A stretch of DNA of 64,000 bases from an uncultured Bacteroidales bacterium. Its GTDB lineage: Bacteria; Bacteroidota; Bacteroidia; Bacteroidales; Bacteroidaceae. The notes beneath the pieces are model-generated. The model saw only the letters and a program-made list of their open reading frames with translations. It ran no database searches and was not told the origin of the DNA. The stretch covers positions 1 through 64,000 of the forward strand of contig CADCBO010000009.1 of the NCBI GenBank assembly GCA_902799685.1, in the 5' to 3' direction. Made by a program: the position numbers and the translations under genes. Positions 26,019 to 35,209 of this stretch are shown in pieces. Position 1 is the first letter of the stretch, and each line of letters opens with the position of its first letter.

Positions 26019-29000
26019 TTAGTAATCACGCTGAACGTTGTCAATCTTCTGCTGCAGCGCCTTCATCTTCTCCTCTTGCAGTATGCGGCGATACTCGATA
26101 GGAGTTACCTGGATGAACTCACCCACATAGTGTTCCCAGTCATCAAGCATACGCTTGGCAAGCGGAGAACCCGTGTATTTGTAGTGCTTCTCTATCAGTC
26201 CCCGCAACTCGTCACGACCGGCCTTGTCCTCAATCAGGTCAAGCTCAATCATATCCATGTTGCAGTAGTAGTCAAAGTTGTGGTTCTTGTCCCACACATA
26301 AGCCAGACCGCCCGACATACCTGCGGCAAAGTTCCTGCCTGTAGTGCCAAGCACAACCACGCGGCCGCCTGTCATATATTCGCAACAGTGGTCTCCTGCA
26401 CCCTCAACGACTGCAATTGCACCAGAGTTACGCACCGCAAAGCGCTCACCCACGCGGCCGTTTATGAATATCTCACCGCTTGTGGCACCATACAGTATGG
26501 TGTTACCGGCAATGATATTTTCCGATGGCTCATATGTAGTCTCCTTGGGCGGGCATATAGCTATGCGGCCACCCGAAAGGCCCTTACCCACATAGTCGTT
26601 CGATTCACCCTCCAGGCGGAACGTAACGCCCTTCATAAGGAAAGCACCGAAGCTCTGTCCGGCCGAACCCTTGAACTTGACGTCAATTGTTCCGTCAGCC
26701 AGACCGTCATGCCCATACTTGCTTGCAATTGTACCTGAAAGCATTGCACCAACTGCACGGTCAGTGTTGATTATGTCGTATTCAAGTTTAACCTTACCAA
26801 TCTTCTCTATAGCCTGGGCAGACTTCCTGATAATATTCTGGTCAATCACCTGGCTCAGGTCATGCTGCTGGTCCTCAACTTTACGCAGATCACCGTCAAT
26901 CCTGGTGAGCATGCGGCTAAAGTCTAGACCGCTGGTCTTCTCGTTGAACTTGGCTGTATCAATCTCAATAAGGTCCGTGCGGCCTATGATATCCTCAAAC
27001 TTACGGAATCCCATATCGGCCAGGAACTCCCTTACGCCCTCAGCCATATACATGTAGTAGTTGATAAGGTACTGGCTGTGTCCGCGGAACTTGGCCCTCA
27101 GAGCCGGATCCTGTGTGGCAACACCCACGGGGCAGGCGTTTGTATGACACTTACGCATAAGCAGGCATCCCAGCACGATAAGCTGAGCCGTACCGAATCC
27201 GAACTCGCCTGCACCCAGCAGAGCCATCGATATCACGTCACGCGGGGTCTTGAGCTGACCGTCCACCTGAACCTCAATCTCCTTACGCAGACCGTTCAGG
27301 ACCAGAGTCTGCTGAGTCTCGCTCAGACCAATCTCGGGCGAAATACCTGCATAACGGATTGATGATGCGGGTGATGCGCCTGTACCGCCCTCAGAGCCCG
27401 ATATAACCACCAGGTCAGCCTTGGCCTTGGCCACACCGGCTGCAATGGTACCTACTCCGCTCTCGGCCACCAGCTTGACGCTGATCTTGGCCTTGGGGTT
27501 GACGTTACGCAAGTCAAATATAAGCTGTGCCAGATCTTCGATAGAATAGATATCGTGATGAGGCGGAGGCGAAATCAATGAAATTCCGGGAATTGAGTTA
27601 CGTGTACGGGCAATGATCTCGTTAACCTTGAATCCCGGCAACTGACCGCCCTCACCGGGCTTTGCGCCCTGGGCAATCTTAATCTGAATCTCCATTGCAT
27701 TGACCAGATACTCGGCTGTGACACCGAATCGGCCCGATGCAACCTGCTTGATGCGGCTGCTCAGCGATACGCCGTCCACATCCTCGTGGAAACGGGTGCT
27801 GTCCTCACCTCCCTCACCGGTATTGCTGCGTGAATCAAGAGTGTTAAGGGCAATTGCTATAGCCTCGTGAGCCTCCTTGCTTATGGCACCGAATGACATT
27901 GCGGCACCTATAAAGCGCTTCACGATGTTCTGGGCCGGCTCAACCTCATCAATTGAAATGGGGTTGCTCTTGAACTTGAAGAAGTTACGCAGGAACAGCT
28001 GCTCGGGACGGTCATCCACAATTGAGCAGAACTCCTTAAACTTCTTGTAACTGCCCAGACGTGTTGCCAGCTGCAGAGTTGAGATGGCCTCAGGTGTCCA
28101 TGCATGACGTATTCCGTCCTTACGGAAAGCATACTGGCCTATGAACGGCAGCACGCTGTCAGGCTCGGCCTTACCGAATCCCTGCTCCTGCAGGTGTACG
28201 GCATCACGGCATATGCCATCAAATCCAACACCGCCTACGGTTGATGAGGCTGTACCGAAGTACTTGGCCAGAACCTCCTGGCTGATACCTATGGACTCGA
28301 ATATCTTGGCACCGCGATATGAACGTATGGTGCTGATACCCATCTTGCTGAGTATCTTCTTAAGGCCCTTGTCAACGGCCTTGATATAATTGTGCTGGGC
28401 GGTCTCATAGTCAAGCTGGATCTCGCCCTTCTTTACCAGGTCATCTATGACTGCAAATGCCATATAGGGATTCACGGCACTTGCGCCGTAGCCCATAAGC
28501 AGAGCCACATGCATAACCTCACGAATCTCGCCGCTCTCAACAATCAGAGCGGTCTGCACGCGCTTCTGTATAGATACCAGATAGTGGTGAATGGCGCTTA
28601 CGGCCAGCAGTGAAGGTATTGCGGCTTGAGTATCGTCAATTCCGCGGTCACTCAGTATTATGTAGTTGATTCCTGCATCGACAGACTTTTCGGCCTCCTT
28701 GCAAAGGTTCTGAATAGCTTCGGCCATACCCTTGGCTCCCTTTGATTTCTCAAACAGGATAGGCAGAACCTCTGTGTTGAAGCCTTTGTAGCGGATATTG
28801 CACAGGGTATCAAGTTCTGTGTTGGTAAGAACCGGCTGCGGCAGACGTACCATCTTGCAATGCTCGCCGCTGGGAGTAAGGATGTTCATGCCAACTGCGC
28901 CTATGTACTCGGTCAGAGACATAACAAGCTCCTCACGTATGGGGTCTATAGGCGGGTTGGTAACCTGAGCAAACTGCTGACGGAAATAGTTGAACAGCAG

Positions 29001-30482
29001 CTGCGGACGGTCAGACAGAACCGCCAGCTGCGTATCGTTACCCATTGATGAGAGCGGCTCCTGAGCCGTCTGGCACATAGGTACGATAATACGGTCAATA
29101 TCCTCACGTGTATAATCAAACGCCCTCAGGCGGCGTGTGTAGTCCTTAATATCATTGGGTGCCTTACGGCCGCTCTTGAGCTTACCCAGCTCAACACGGC
29201 CGGCGCTGAGCCACTCGCCGTAGCTGTACTCGCTGGCCAGAGCATCCTTAACCTCATCGTTACGGAATATCTGACCGTTATCTGTATCAATAAGCAGAAT
29301 CTTACCGGGCTGGAGCTTACCTTTCTCAACAATGCTGGCGGCATCCACATGGATGCAACCGGCCTCCGATGCCATAATCAGCATCCCCTCCTTAGTAATA
29401 AGGTAACGTGCGGGACGCAGACCGTTACGGTCCAGCATACCTCCGGCGTACCGGCCATCGGTAAAGAGCATTGCTGCAGGACCGTCCCAAGGCTCCATGA
29501 GTATGGAATGATACTCATAGAATGCCTTGAGCTTGTCACTTATTGGGTTTTTCTCATTGAAAGACTCAGGGATCATCATGGCCATAGCGTGCGGCAGGGA
29601 CATACCGGAACGTACAAAGAACTCCAGCACATTGTCAAACGATGCGCTGTCGCTCATATCGGGCTGAACGATGGGATGTATGTCCTGAACTTCGCCAAGT
29701 GCCTCCGATGAAAGCACGCTCTCACGGGCCTCCATCCAGCCGCGGTTGCCGCGAATGGTGTTGATCTCACCGTTGTGAGCCAGCATTCTGAACGGCTGGG
29801 CAAGTGACCATGTAGGGAATGTGTTGGTACTGAAGCGGGAATGAACCATTGCAATACCGCTCGTAAAAAACGGACTGCTCAGGTCCGGATAGTACTCACG
29901 CAACTGTGTTGACGTGAGCATTCCCTTATAGACCATTATACGGCTTGACAGGGAGACAATATAGAAATCACGGTTGTCAATGCGCTTCTCCACATGCTTG
30001 CGTATCTTGTAGAGAGTGGTCTCCAGACCGTCAATCTCGGCTGCTCCGGTCACGAATATCTGGACTGTGCAAGGCTCAGTAGCCTTTGCAGCATCACCCA
30101 GGATACCGCTGTTTACCGGAACGTCACGGGTGTTTGACAACTGCAGCCCCATCTTCTCGGTCTCCTCGCGGATAATGTCAAGGTACTGCTCACGCAATTT
30201 CTTGTCCTGGGGCAGAAATACCAGTCCGGTACCGTAGTGCAGACGCTCGGGAACGGGAATTCCCTGCAGCAGTATGAACTCGTGCGGTATCTGGACCATG
30301 ATTCCAGCTCCGTCACCACTCTTGTTGTCGGCAGCCTCGGCTCCACGGTGCTTCATGTTCTCAAGCAGCGTCAAGGCCTCATCCACAAGCTGGTGCGTTT
30401 TGTTTCCCTTCAGATTGACCATCATGCCTATACCGCAGGCATCATGCTCATTCTGAGGATCGTATAAACCGTATTTTTTCAT
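26019..30482 (-). CDS. gltB: Glutamate synthase large subunit (GOGAT)
   Basis: Makes two glutamates from glutamine and 2-oxoglutarate. 1487 residues. A 15-residue propeptide precedes the class II glutaminase nucleophile Cys16 (DACGIGMMVN). The central and FMN domains contain PPPHHDIYSIEDLAQLI and GSEGGTGASPASSI. The Fe-S cysteines lie in CLLMRKCHTNACPVG near residue 1115, and a C-terminal GXGXG beta-helix domain follows. It lies 101 bases downstream of glnA with no strong terminator between, so partial cotranscription with glnA is plausible. There is no Asn/Gln leader of its own. Confidence 0.95.
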   Translation of the reverse strand: MKKYGLYDPQNEHDACGIGMMVNLKGNKTHQLVDEALTLLENMKHRGAEAADNKSGDGAGIMVQIPHEFILLQGIPVPERLHYGTGLVFLPQDKKLREQYLDIIREETEKMGLQLSNTRDVPVNSGILGDAAKATEPCTVQIFVTGAAEIDGLETTLYKIRKHVEKRIDNRDFYIVSLSSRIMVYKGMLTSTQLREYYPDLSSPFFTSGIAMVHSRFSTNTFPTWSLAQPFRMLAHNGEINTIRGNRGWMEARESVLSSEALGEVQDIHPIVQPDMSDSASFDNVLEFFVRSGMSLPHAMAMMIPESFNEKNPISDKLKAFYEYHSILMEPWDGPAAMLFTDGRYAGGMLDRNGLRPARYLITKEGMLIMASEAGCIHVDAASIVEKGKLQPGKILLIDTDNGQIFRNDEVKDALASEYSYGEWLSAGRVELGKLKSGRKAPNDIKDYTRRLRAFDYTREDIDRIIVPMCQTAQEPLSSMGNDTQLAVLSDRPQLLFNYFRQQFAQVTNPPIDPIREELVMSLTEYIGAVGMNILTPSGEHCKMVRLPQPVLTNTELDTLCNIRYKGFNTEVLPILFEKSKGAKGMAEAIQNLCKEAEKSVDAGINYIILSDRGIDDTQAAIPSLLAVSAIHHYLVSIQKRVQTALIVESGEIREVMHVALLMGYGASAVNPYMAFAVIDDLVKKGEIQLDYETAQHNYIKAVDKGLKKILSKMGISTIRSYRGAKIFESIGISQEVLAKYFGTASSTVGGVGFDGICRDAVHLQEQGFGKAEPDSVLPFIGQYAFRKDGIRHAWTPEAISTLQLATRLGSYKKFKEFCSIVDDRPEQLFLRNFFKFKSNPISIDEVEPAQNIVKRFIGAAMSFGAISKEAHEAIAIALNTLDSRSNTGEGGEDSTRFHEDVDGVSLSSRIKQVASGRFGVTAEYLVNAMEIQIKIAQGAKPGEGGQLPGFKVNEIIARTRNSIPGISLISPPPHHDIYSIEDLAQLIFDLRNVNPKAKISVKLVAESGVGTIAAGVAKAKADLVVISGSEGGTGASPASSIRYAGISPEIGLSETQQTLVLNGLRKEIEVQVDGQLKTPRDVISMALLGAGEFGFGTAQLIVLGCLLMRKCHTNACPVGVATQDPALRAKFRGHSQYLINYYMYMAEGVREFLADMGFRKFEDIIGRTDLIEIDTAKFNEKTSGLDFSRMLTRIDGDLRKVEDQQHDLSQVIDQNIIRKSAQAIEKIGKVKLEYDIINTDRAVGAMLSGTIASKYGHDGLADGTIDVKFKGSAGQSFGAFLMKGVTFRLEGESNDYVGKGLSGGRIAICPPKETTYEPSENIIAGNTILYGATSGEIFINGRVGERFAVRNSGAIAVVEGAGDHCCEYMTGGRVVVLGTTGRNFAAGMSGGLAYVWDKNHNFDYYCNMDMIELDLIEDKAGRDELRGLIEKHYKYTGSPLAKRMLDDWEHYVGEFIQVTPIEYRRILQEEKMKALQQKIDNVQRDY

Positions 30483-30514
30483 ATATTATTACTTTCAACT
30501 ACCTATTATTTAAT

Positions 30515-30583
30515 CTCCACTTCGCCACGTGATTATTCGGAGCGAAGCGAAGATTACAATTCTCAATTCTCAATTTTCAATTC
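30515..30583. repeat. CTTCGC inverted repeat plus AATTGAGAATTG repeat after glnA
   Basis: Just beyond the glnA stop the minus strand reads AATTGAGAATTGAAAATTGA and further copies of the same unit. It is followed by an imperfect CTTCGC...GCGAAG hairpin (30523-30556). The same TTGAGAATTGAAAATTGAGA run follows the amtB stop (about 40610-40638). The glnA stop TGA is itself part of the repeat. Confidence 0.6.
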
Positions 30584-32770
30584 TCAATTGATAAAGAGAA
30601 GCTCTCTGTACTTCGGCAGCGGCCACATGTCGTTGTCCACAATCTCCTCAAGCTTATCTATGGTCTTGCGGAGCGGGAACAGACTCTCTGCAATCTCGTG
30701 GTAAGCCAGAGCTTTCTCGTACTCATCCTCGATGACGTTGGCCTTCTTGCGGGCCTCTACCATGCTGTCAACCTGCTGACGCAGATCCGTAACAAGTTCC
30801 GATATGCGGGTAACGATACCCATGCTTACACCGGCCATAGCCGAATACTGCTCACCAAACACATCTTTCATAAGGTCTATGTTCTTGAGCAACTTGGTCT
30901 GATAGGCAAGAGCTGCGGGAATGATATGGTTGATAGCCATACGACCTATCACGCGACCTTCAATCTGCACCTTCTTGGTATAGGTTTCCCATTTAACCTC
31001 GTTGCGGGCCTCAAGTTCCTTTTCGCTGTAAACACCAAGTTTGGTAAACAGGTCTATAGCCTTCTTGGTTGTGAAAGACTTGAACATCTTGGGAACGTTG
31101 GTCTCAACGTCCAGACCGCGTTTATTAGCCTCCTTCTTCCACTCATCGGTATAACCGTTGCCGTCAAAGCATACAACATCGATTATGCTCTTGATGATAG
31201 GCTTAAGGGTATCCATGAAAGCTATGTTCATGGGCTTGCCGGCCTTCATTGCCTTATCCACATCCTTCTTGAATGCTATGAGCTGCTCGGCAACGGCTGC
31301 GTTCAGGGTTGTCATGGCGCCGGCGCAGTTGGCACTTGAACCAACGGCACGGAACTCAAAGCGGTTACCTGTGAATGCGAACGGTGATGTTCGGTTACGG
31401 TCGGTGTTATCCACGAATATCTCCGGAATCTCAACCAGGCCAAGTGACTTACCCTTCTTACCGGCAATCTCGATGGGAGTATCGGACGGAACCTCAAGCA
31501 GTTTCTTGAGCACTGCAGTCATGGTACGACCCAGGAAGGCCGATACGATTGCGGGAGGTGCCTCGTTGGCGCCCAGACGGTGAGCGTTGGTGGCAGTTGC
31601 TATAGATGCCTTGAGAAGGTCATTGTGCTTCTGTACGGCTGCCAGAACGTTGACAAAGAATGTAACGAACTGCAGGTTACCCATAGCGTCCTTACCGGGA
31701 GCAAGCAGCAGAGTGCCGGTATCGGTACCCAGTGACCAGTTGTTGTGCTTACCTGAACCATTGATACCGTCAAACGGCTTCTCGTGGAACAGAACCACAA
31801 ATCCGTGCTTGCGGGCAATGCTGTTCATCACGTTCATCATCTGCTGGTTCTGATCGTTTGAAAGGTTGGTCTCGCCGTAGATGGGTGCCAGCTCGAACTG
31901 GTTAGGAGCAACCTCGTTATGACGTGTCTTAAGCGGAATACCCAGTTTGTAACCGGCTATCTCAATATCACGCATGAATGCTGCCACACGTGAAGGAATG
32001 GCACCGAAGTAGTGGTCATCCAGCTGCTGGTTCTTTGATGAAGCGTGTCCCATAAGGGTACGGCCTGTAAGCATTAGGTCGGGACGTGCGGCATAGAGGT
32101 CCTCATCGACCAGGAAATACTCCTGCTCCCAACCCAGGTAAGACATAACCTTGTTTACCTTGGGGTCAAACATGCGGCAGATAGGCAAGGCTGCATCGTT
32201 TACAGCCTTCAGGGCCTTCTTGAGCGGAGTCTTGTAGTCAAGAGCCTCACCGGTATATGAAATGAATACTGTAGGTATGCAGAGTGTGTCATCCTGTATG
32301 AACACAGGTGATGTGGGATCCCATGCGGTATAACCACGGGCTTCGAATGTAGCGCGGATACCGCCACTGGGGAACGATGATGCATCGGGCTCCTGCTGAA
32401 CGAGTGCCTTGCCGTCAAAAGTCTCAATCATTCCACCCTTGCCGTCATACTCCATGAAAGAGTCATGCTTCTCGGCCGTTCCGTCTGTAAGCGGCTGGAA
32501 CCAGTGTGTGATATGGGTAACGCCGTGCTCCAGAGCCCAGGTCTTCATGCCTGCTGCAACACCATCGGCCGTAGCGGCATCCAGATGAGCACCATTGTCG
32601 ATGCAGTTAACGAGAGCGTTGAATGTCTTTGCATCAAGATACTTGCGCATCTTGTCACGGTTGAATACCAACTCGCCGAAATAGTCAGACATCTTGCCTT
32701 CAGGTGTCTCCACAGCAGCTGCCTTCTTCTTGAAAGCATCCTGTACTACATCAAATCTAAGTTTACTCAT
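30584..32770 (-). CDS. glnA: Glutamine synthetase type III
   Basis: ATP-dependent synthesis of glutamine from glutamate and ammonia. 728 residues, the length of the GSIII (GlnN) family and far longer than GSI. Motifs include GSGKHNNWSLGTDTG, NDQNQQMMNVMNSI, and the active-site region RNRTSPFAFTGNRFEFRAVG near residue 460. GSIII is the usual enzyme of Bacteroides and Prevotella. The gene is preceded by a leader with a conditional-looking terminator and a 35-codon ORF, and followed by gltB, giving a GS-GOGAT pair. Confidence 0.95.
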   Translation of the reverse strand: MSKLRFDVVQDAFKKKAAAVETPEGKMSDYFGELVFNRDKMRKYLDAKTFNALVNCIDNGAHLDAATADGVAAGMKTWALEHGVTHITHWFQPLTDGTAEKHDSFMEYDGKGGMIETFDGKALVQQEPDASSFPSGGIRATFEARGYTAWDPTSPVFIQDDTLCIPTVFISYTGEALDYKTPLKKALKAVNDAALPICRMFDPKVNKVMSYLGWEQEYFLVDEDLYAARPDLMLTGRTLMGHASSKNQQLDDHYFGAIPSRVAAFMRDIEIAGYKLGIPLKTRHNEVAPNQFELAPIYGETNLSNDQNQQMMNVMNSIARKHGFVVLFHEKPFDGINGSGKHNNWSLGTDTGTLLLAPGKDAMGNLQFVTFFVNVLAAVQKHNDLLKASIATATNAHRLGANEAPPAIVSAFLGRTMTAVLKKLLEVPSDTPIEIAGKKGKSLGLVEIPEIFVDNTDRNRTSPFAFTGNRFEFRAVGSSANCAGAMTTLNAAVAEQLIAFKKDVDKAMKAGKPMNIAFMDTLKPIIKSIIDVVCFDGNGYTDEWKKEANKRGLDVETNVPKMFKSFTTKKAIDLFTKLGVYSEKELEARNEVKWETYTKKVQIEGRVIGRMAINHIIPAALAYQTKLLKNIDLMKDVFGEQYSAMAGVSMGIVTRISELVTDLRQQVDSMVEARKKANVIEDEYEKALAYHEIAESLFPLRKTIDKLEEIVDNDMWPLPKYRELLFIN

Positions 32771-32802
32771 AATTGTATGTTTTTTGTGTTGTTTTACTTG
32801 TT

Positions 32803-32842
32803 TTTATTAAAGACGAAAGGCCAGTCCAAGTGGGCCAGCCTT
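32803..32842 (-). terminator. Attenuator hairpin of the glnA leader
   Basis: On the minus strand AAGGCTGG pairs with CTGGCCTT (8 bp with two G-U) and is followed by an interrupted tract TCGTCTTTAATAAAAA, weaker than its relatives. Its 5' arm GGCTGG (plus 32835-32840) is complementary to CCAGCC near the end of the leader ORF (32889-32894). Confidence 0.6.
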
Positions 32843-32879
32843 CATATGTTTTATCAAAGATAAGTGTTGCCTATTTGAC

Positions 32880-32987
32880 TTACTCCCCGGCTGGAGAGAG
32901 AATAGTCAAACAGCCGCAGACATTACGCTTAGGATTGAAACCAACCTCCAGAGCATATCTGAAACCATATTCTATCAACACTTTCAT
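32880..32987 (-). CDS. Leader ORF of glnA (not Asn/Gln-rich)
   Basis: 35 codons from ATG at 32987 to TAA at 32880-32882; the peptide begins MKVLIEYGFRYALEVG and ends CGCLTILSPAGE. It sits in the same place as the Asn/Gln leaders, between a TACTTTTG promoter and the terminator, and CCAGCC just before the stop can pair with the terminator 5' arm. It has only two Asn and no Gln. The 3' part can also fold on itself: TTTGACT/AGTCAAA and CTCTCC/GGGGAG enclose an AGCC loop. It may be a leader peptide with another cue, or an RNA switch in which the ORF is incidental. Confidence 0.5.
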   Translation of the reverse strand: MKVLIEYGFRYALEVGFNPKRNVCGCLTILSPAGE

Positions 32988-33020
32988 GCCTTTGTTTGTC
33001 TTTAAGTATCAAAAACGATG

Positions 33021-33028
33021 CAAAAGTA
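33021..33028 (-). promoter_or_regulatory. -7 box of the glnA leader
   Basis: TACTTTTG on the minus strand, 33 bases before the leader ATG; the upstream -33 region is weak. The box is identical to that of the glmS leader. Confidence 0.6.
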
Positions 33029-33084
33029 CGAATTAATGTTGCAATTTGAAAACTATTTCTCATATTTTTTATTCAAAATGACAT

Positions 33085-33122
33085 TAAAAAAATGTTATCA
33101 GCAGCAAACCGACATTTAACAT
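33085..33122 (-). terminator. Probable terminator after asnB
   Basis: On the minus strand ATGTTA pairs with TAACAT across a loop of about 19 bases and is followed by TTTTTTAA. It begins 2 bases after the asnB stop codon. The stem is short, so strength is uncertain. Confidence 0.45.
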
Positions 33123-33124
33123 GC

Positions 33125-34819
33125 TTATTTATAGGCGTTTTCATGAACACCTTTTACGGCACGGCCGCTTGGATCGTTCAGTTTGCTGAAACTTGCATCC
33201 CATTTCAGGGCCTCGGCGGTAGAGCAAGCTACGCTTGGAACACTGGGAACACACTTGGCTGCCGATGCGCTTGGGAAATGCTCCTCAAATATGCTACGGT
33301 AGTAGTATTCCTCCTTGTTCATAGGCGTGTTGATGGGGAACCTTTCTGCCGCATGAGCCATCTGCTCGTCACTTACTGCGGCAGCGGTAATCTCCTTGAG
33401 TGAGTCAATCCAACTGTACCCCACTCCGTCACTGAACTGCTCTTTCTGGCGCCAAGCAACGCTCTCCGGCAGCATATCGGCAAAAGCCTCACGTACCACA
33501 CGTTTTTCGATGCTCTTACCAGGACACATCTTGGCCTCAGGGTTCAGACGCATAGCCACATCCAGGAACTCCTTGTCAAGGAACGGCACGCGCCCCTCAA
33601 CACCCCAGGCAGCCAGAGACTTGTTGGCGCGCAGGCAGTCATAAAGGTGCAGTTTTGAGAGTTTGCGTACAGTCTCCTCATGGAATGCCTCAGCGTCGGG
33701 AGCCTTGTGGAAATAGAGATAACCTCCAAATACCTCATCGGCCCCCTCGCCGCTCAGCACCATCTTGATTCCCATGCTACGTATAACTCGGGCAAGCAGG
33801 TACATGGGGGTACTGGCACGTACCGTGGTAACATCATAAGTCTCAATGAAATATATCACGTCACGTATGGCATCCAGTCCCTCCTGGACTGTATAGTTGA
33901 TTTCATGGTGTACTGTACCTATGTGGTCGGCAACCTCGCGTGCCTTGGCCAGATCCGGAGCTCCTTTCAGACCAACTGCAAACGAGTGCAGACGCGGCCA
34001 CCAGGCCTCCTGCTGGTCATCGGTCTCAACACGGCGGGCAGCGTTTTTCTTTGCTATGGCCGATATCACCGAACTGTCCAGACCGCCGGAGAGCAGCACT
34101 CCGTAAGGAACATCGCACATAAGTTGGCGCTTTACGGCAGCCTCAAGGGCATCGTGCAGCTCCTTTATATCGGCTTTGTTAGACTTCACTGCGTCATACT
34201 TGAACCAGTCACGGGTGTACCAGCGCTCAATATGACCGCTACGGCTGCTCAGGAAATGTCCCGGCAGGAACGGCTCATATTCTGTGCAGATACCCTCCAG
34301 AGCCTTGAGCTCGCTGGCCACGCAGATATGCCCTTCGGCATCCTTACCTATATAAAGTGGAATAACACCTATTGGGTCACGGGCCACCAGATACTCATCA
34401 CGCTCGGCATCATACAGAGCAAAGGCAAAGATTCCGTTCAGACGCTCCAGCATGCGGATAAAGTCCTCCTGGCTGCCGCCAGCCCTTACAGCATCGCGGT
34501 AAAGCGCCAGTATAACCTCACAGTCACTGCCGGTACTGAATGTGTATCGGCCAGCGTATTCACGGCGTATTGCCTGATGGTTGTAAATCTCACCGTTAAC
34601 GGCCAGCACCTGCAGACGGTCCTCACTGAACAGCGGCTGGCCGCCTGACTGGGGATCAACAATACTCAAACGCTCATGAGCCAGAATGGCAGAGCCTCCG
34701 CACCAGATACCGCTCCAATCGGGACCGCGATGGCGTATCCTACGGCTCATTTCGAGCGCCTGATGGCGCAACTGCTCTGACTGCTCCTTAATCCTGAAGA
34801 TTGAAACTATTCCACACAT
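33125..34819 (-). CDS. asnB: Asparagine synthase (glutamine-hydrolysing)
   Basis: Makes asparagine from aspartate, ATP and glutamine. 564 residues. The N-terminal class II glutaminase starts MCGIVSIFR (Cys2 nucleophile), with RHRGPDWSG and NGEIYNH. The synthetase domain carries the pyrophosphate-binding motif LLSGGLDSSVISA near residue 240, and GEGADEVFGGYLYFHKAP. The C-terminus is as long as other bacterial AsnB. It is preceded by a leader with an Asn/Gln-rich ORF and terminator, and is the one gene here whose product, asparagine, is also encoded heavily in its leader. Confidence 0.95.
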   Translation of the reverse strand: MCGIVSIFRIKEQSEQLRHQALEMSRRIRHRGPDWSGIWCGGSAILAHERLSIVDPQSGGQPLFSEDRLQVLAVNGEIYNHQAIRREYAGRYTFSTGSDCEVILALYRDAVRAGGSQEDFIRMLERLNGIFAFALYDAERDEYLVARDPIGVIPLYIGKDAEGHICVASELKALEGICTEYEPFLPGHFLSSRSGHIERWYTRDWFKYDAVKSNKADIKELHDALEAAVKRQLMCDVPYGVLLSGGLDSSVISAIAKKNAARRVETDDQQEAWWPRLHSFAVGLKGAPDLAKAREVADHIGTVHHEINYTVQEGLDAIRDVIYFIETYDVTTVRASTPMYLLARVIRSMGIKMVLSGEGADEVFGGYLYFHKAPDAEAFHEETVRKLSKLHLYDCLRANKSLAAWGVEGRVPFLDKEFLDVAMRLNPEAKMCPGKSIEKRVVREAFADMLPESVAWRQKEQFSDGVGYSWIDSLKEITAAAVSDEQMAHAAERFPINTPMNKEEYYYRSIFEEHFPSASAAKCVPSVPSVACSTAEALKWDASFSKLNDPSGRAVKGVHENAYK

Positions 34820-34859
34820 AGTATTTTGTTTTTGTTATTTGTTCTGTTTTGTCTAAGCG

Positions 34860-34900
34860 TTTGGAACAAAAAAAAGACTGATCAAATTGACCAGTCTTTT
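34860..34900 (-). terminator. Attenuator terminator of the asnB leader
   Basis: On the minus strand AAGACTGGTCAA pairs with TTGATCAGTCTT (one G-U) and is followed by eight T. It is a variant of the AAGGCTGG hairpins elsewhere. Its 5' arm CTGGTCAA (34887-34894) pairs over 8 bases with TTGGCCAG (34942-34949). The antiterminator has therefore changed together with the terminator, which supports the pairing. Confidence 0.8.
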
Positions 34901-34972
34901 ATGTTTTGTTCTTTATATACCCTGAATGATTAGCTTTCCCGCTGGCCAAAAGAAGTAACCATCCGAACCTGA

Positions 34973-35038
34973 TTATTTCTGGTTCTGATTCTGGTTATTC
35001 TGATTATTATTGGCAGCGTAAGCCAAAACTCTAGCCAT
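34973..35038 (-). CDS. Asn/Gln-rich leader peptide of asnB (apparently frameshifted)
   Basis: 21 codons as read, MARVLAYAANNNQNNQNQNQK, eleven of them Asn or Gln. As read, the stop TAA precedes the antiterminator by about 20 bases, unlike in the other leaders. Removing one base in the AGAAATAATC stretch would continue the ORF as NNQVRMVTSFGQRES with a stop at 34930-34932. That closely matches the PII leader end (NNQVPMVIPFDRSGM) and restores the stop just after the antiterminator. So this is a sequencing or assembly error, a real mutation, or a programmed +1 frameshift. The region 35071-35209 upstream holds no gene. Confidence 0.65.
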   Translation of the reverse strand: MARVLAYAANNNQNNQNQNQK

Positions 35039-35062
35039 ATCTGTTTTTGCTAATTACAAGTG

Positions 35063-35094
35063 CAAAATTAAGCACTCTATTTCTAACCACCAAA
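35063..35094 (-). promoter_or_regulatory. Promoter of the asnB leader
   Basis: TAATTTTG on the minus strand (35063-35070), with TTTG 20 bases upstream (35091-35094) as -33 element. The leader ATG follows 24 bases after the -7 box. Confidence 0.65.
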
Positions 35095-35209
35095 CCATTT
35101 AACAAGAAAATATCACTTTATCACTAAAATTTTTCTTGCGCTTACATTTTGCCACCTATATATATAATAGCCTTACATTTTGCAACAACAAATTACACCC
35201 ACAATGTCA

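Noticed and set aside
30483..30583. Asn/Gln leader for gltB
   Set aside because: The 101-base gap holds only repeats and a weak hairpin; no leader ORF or T-tract.
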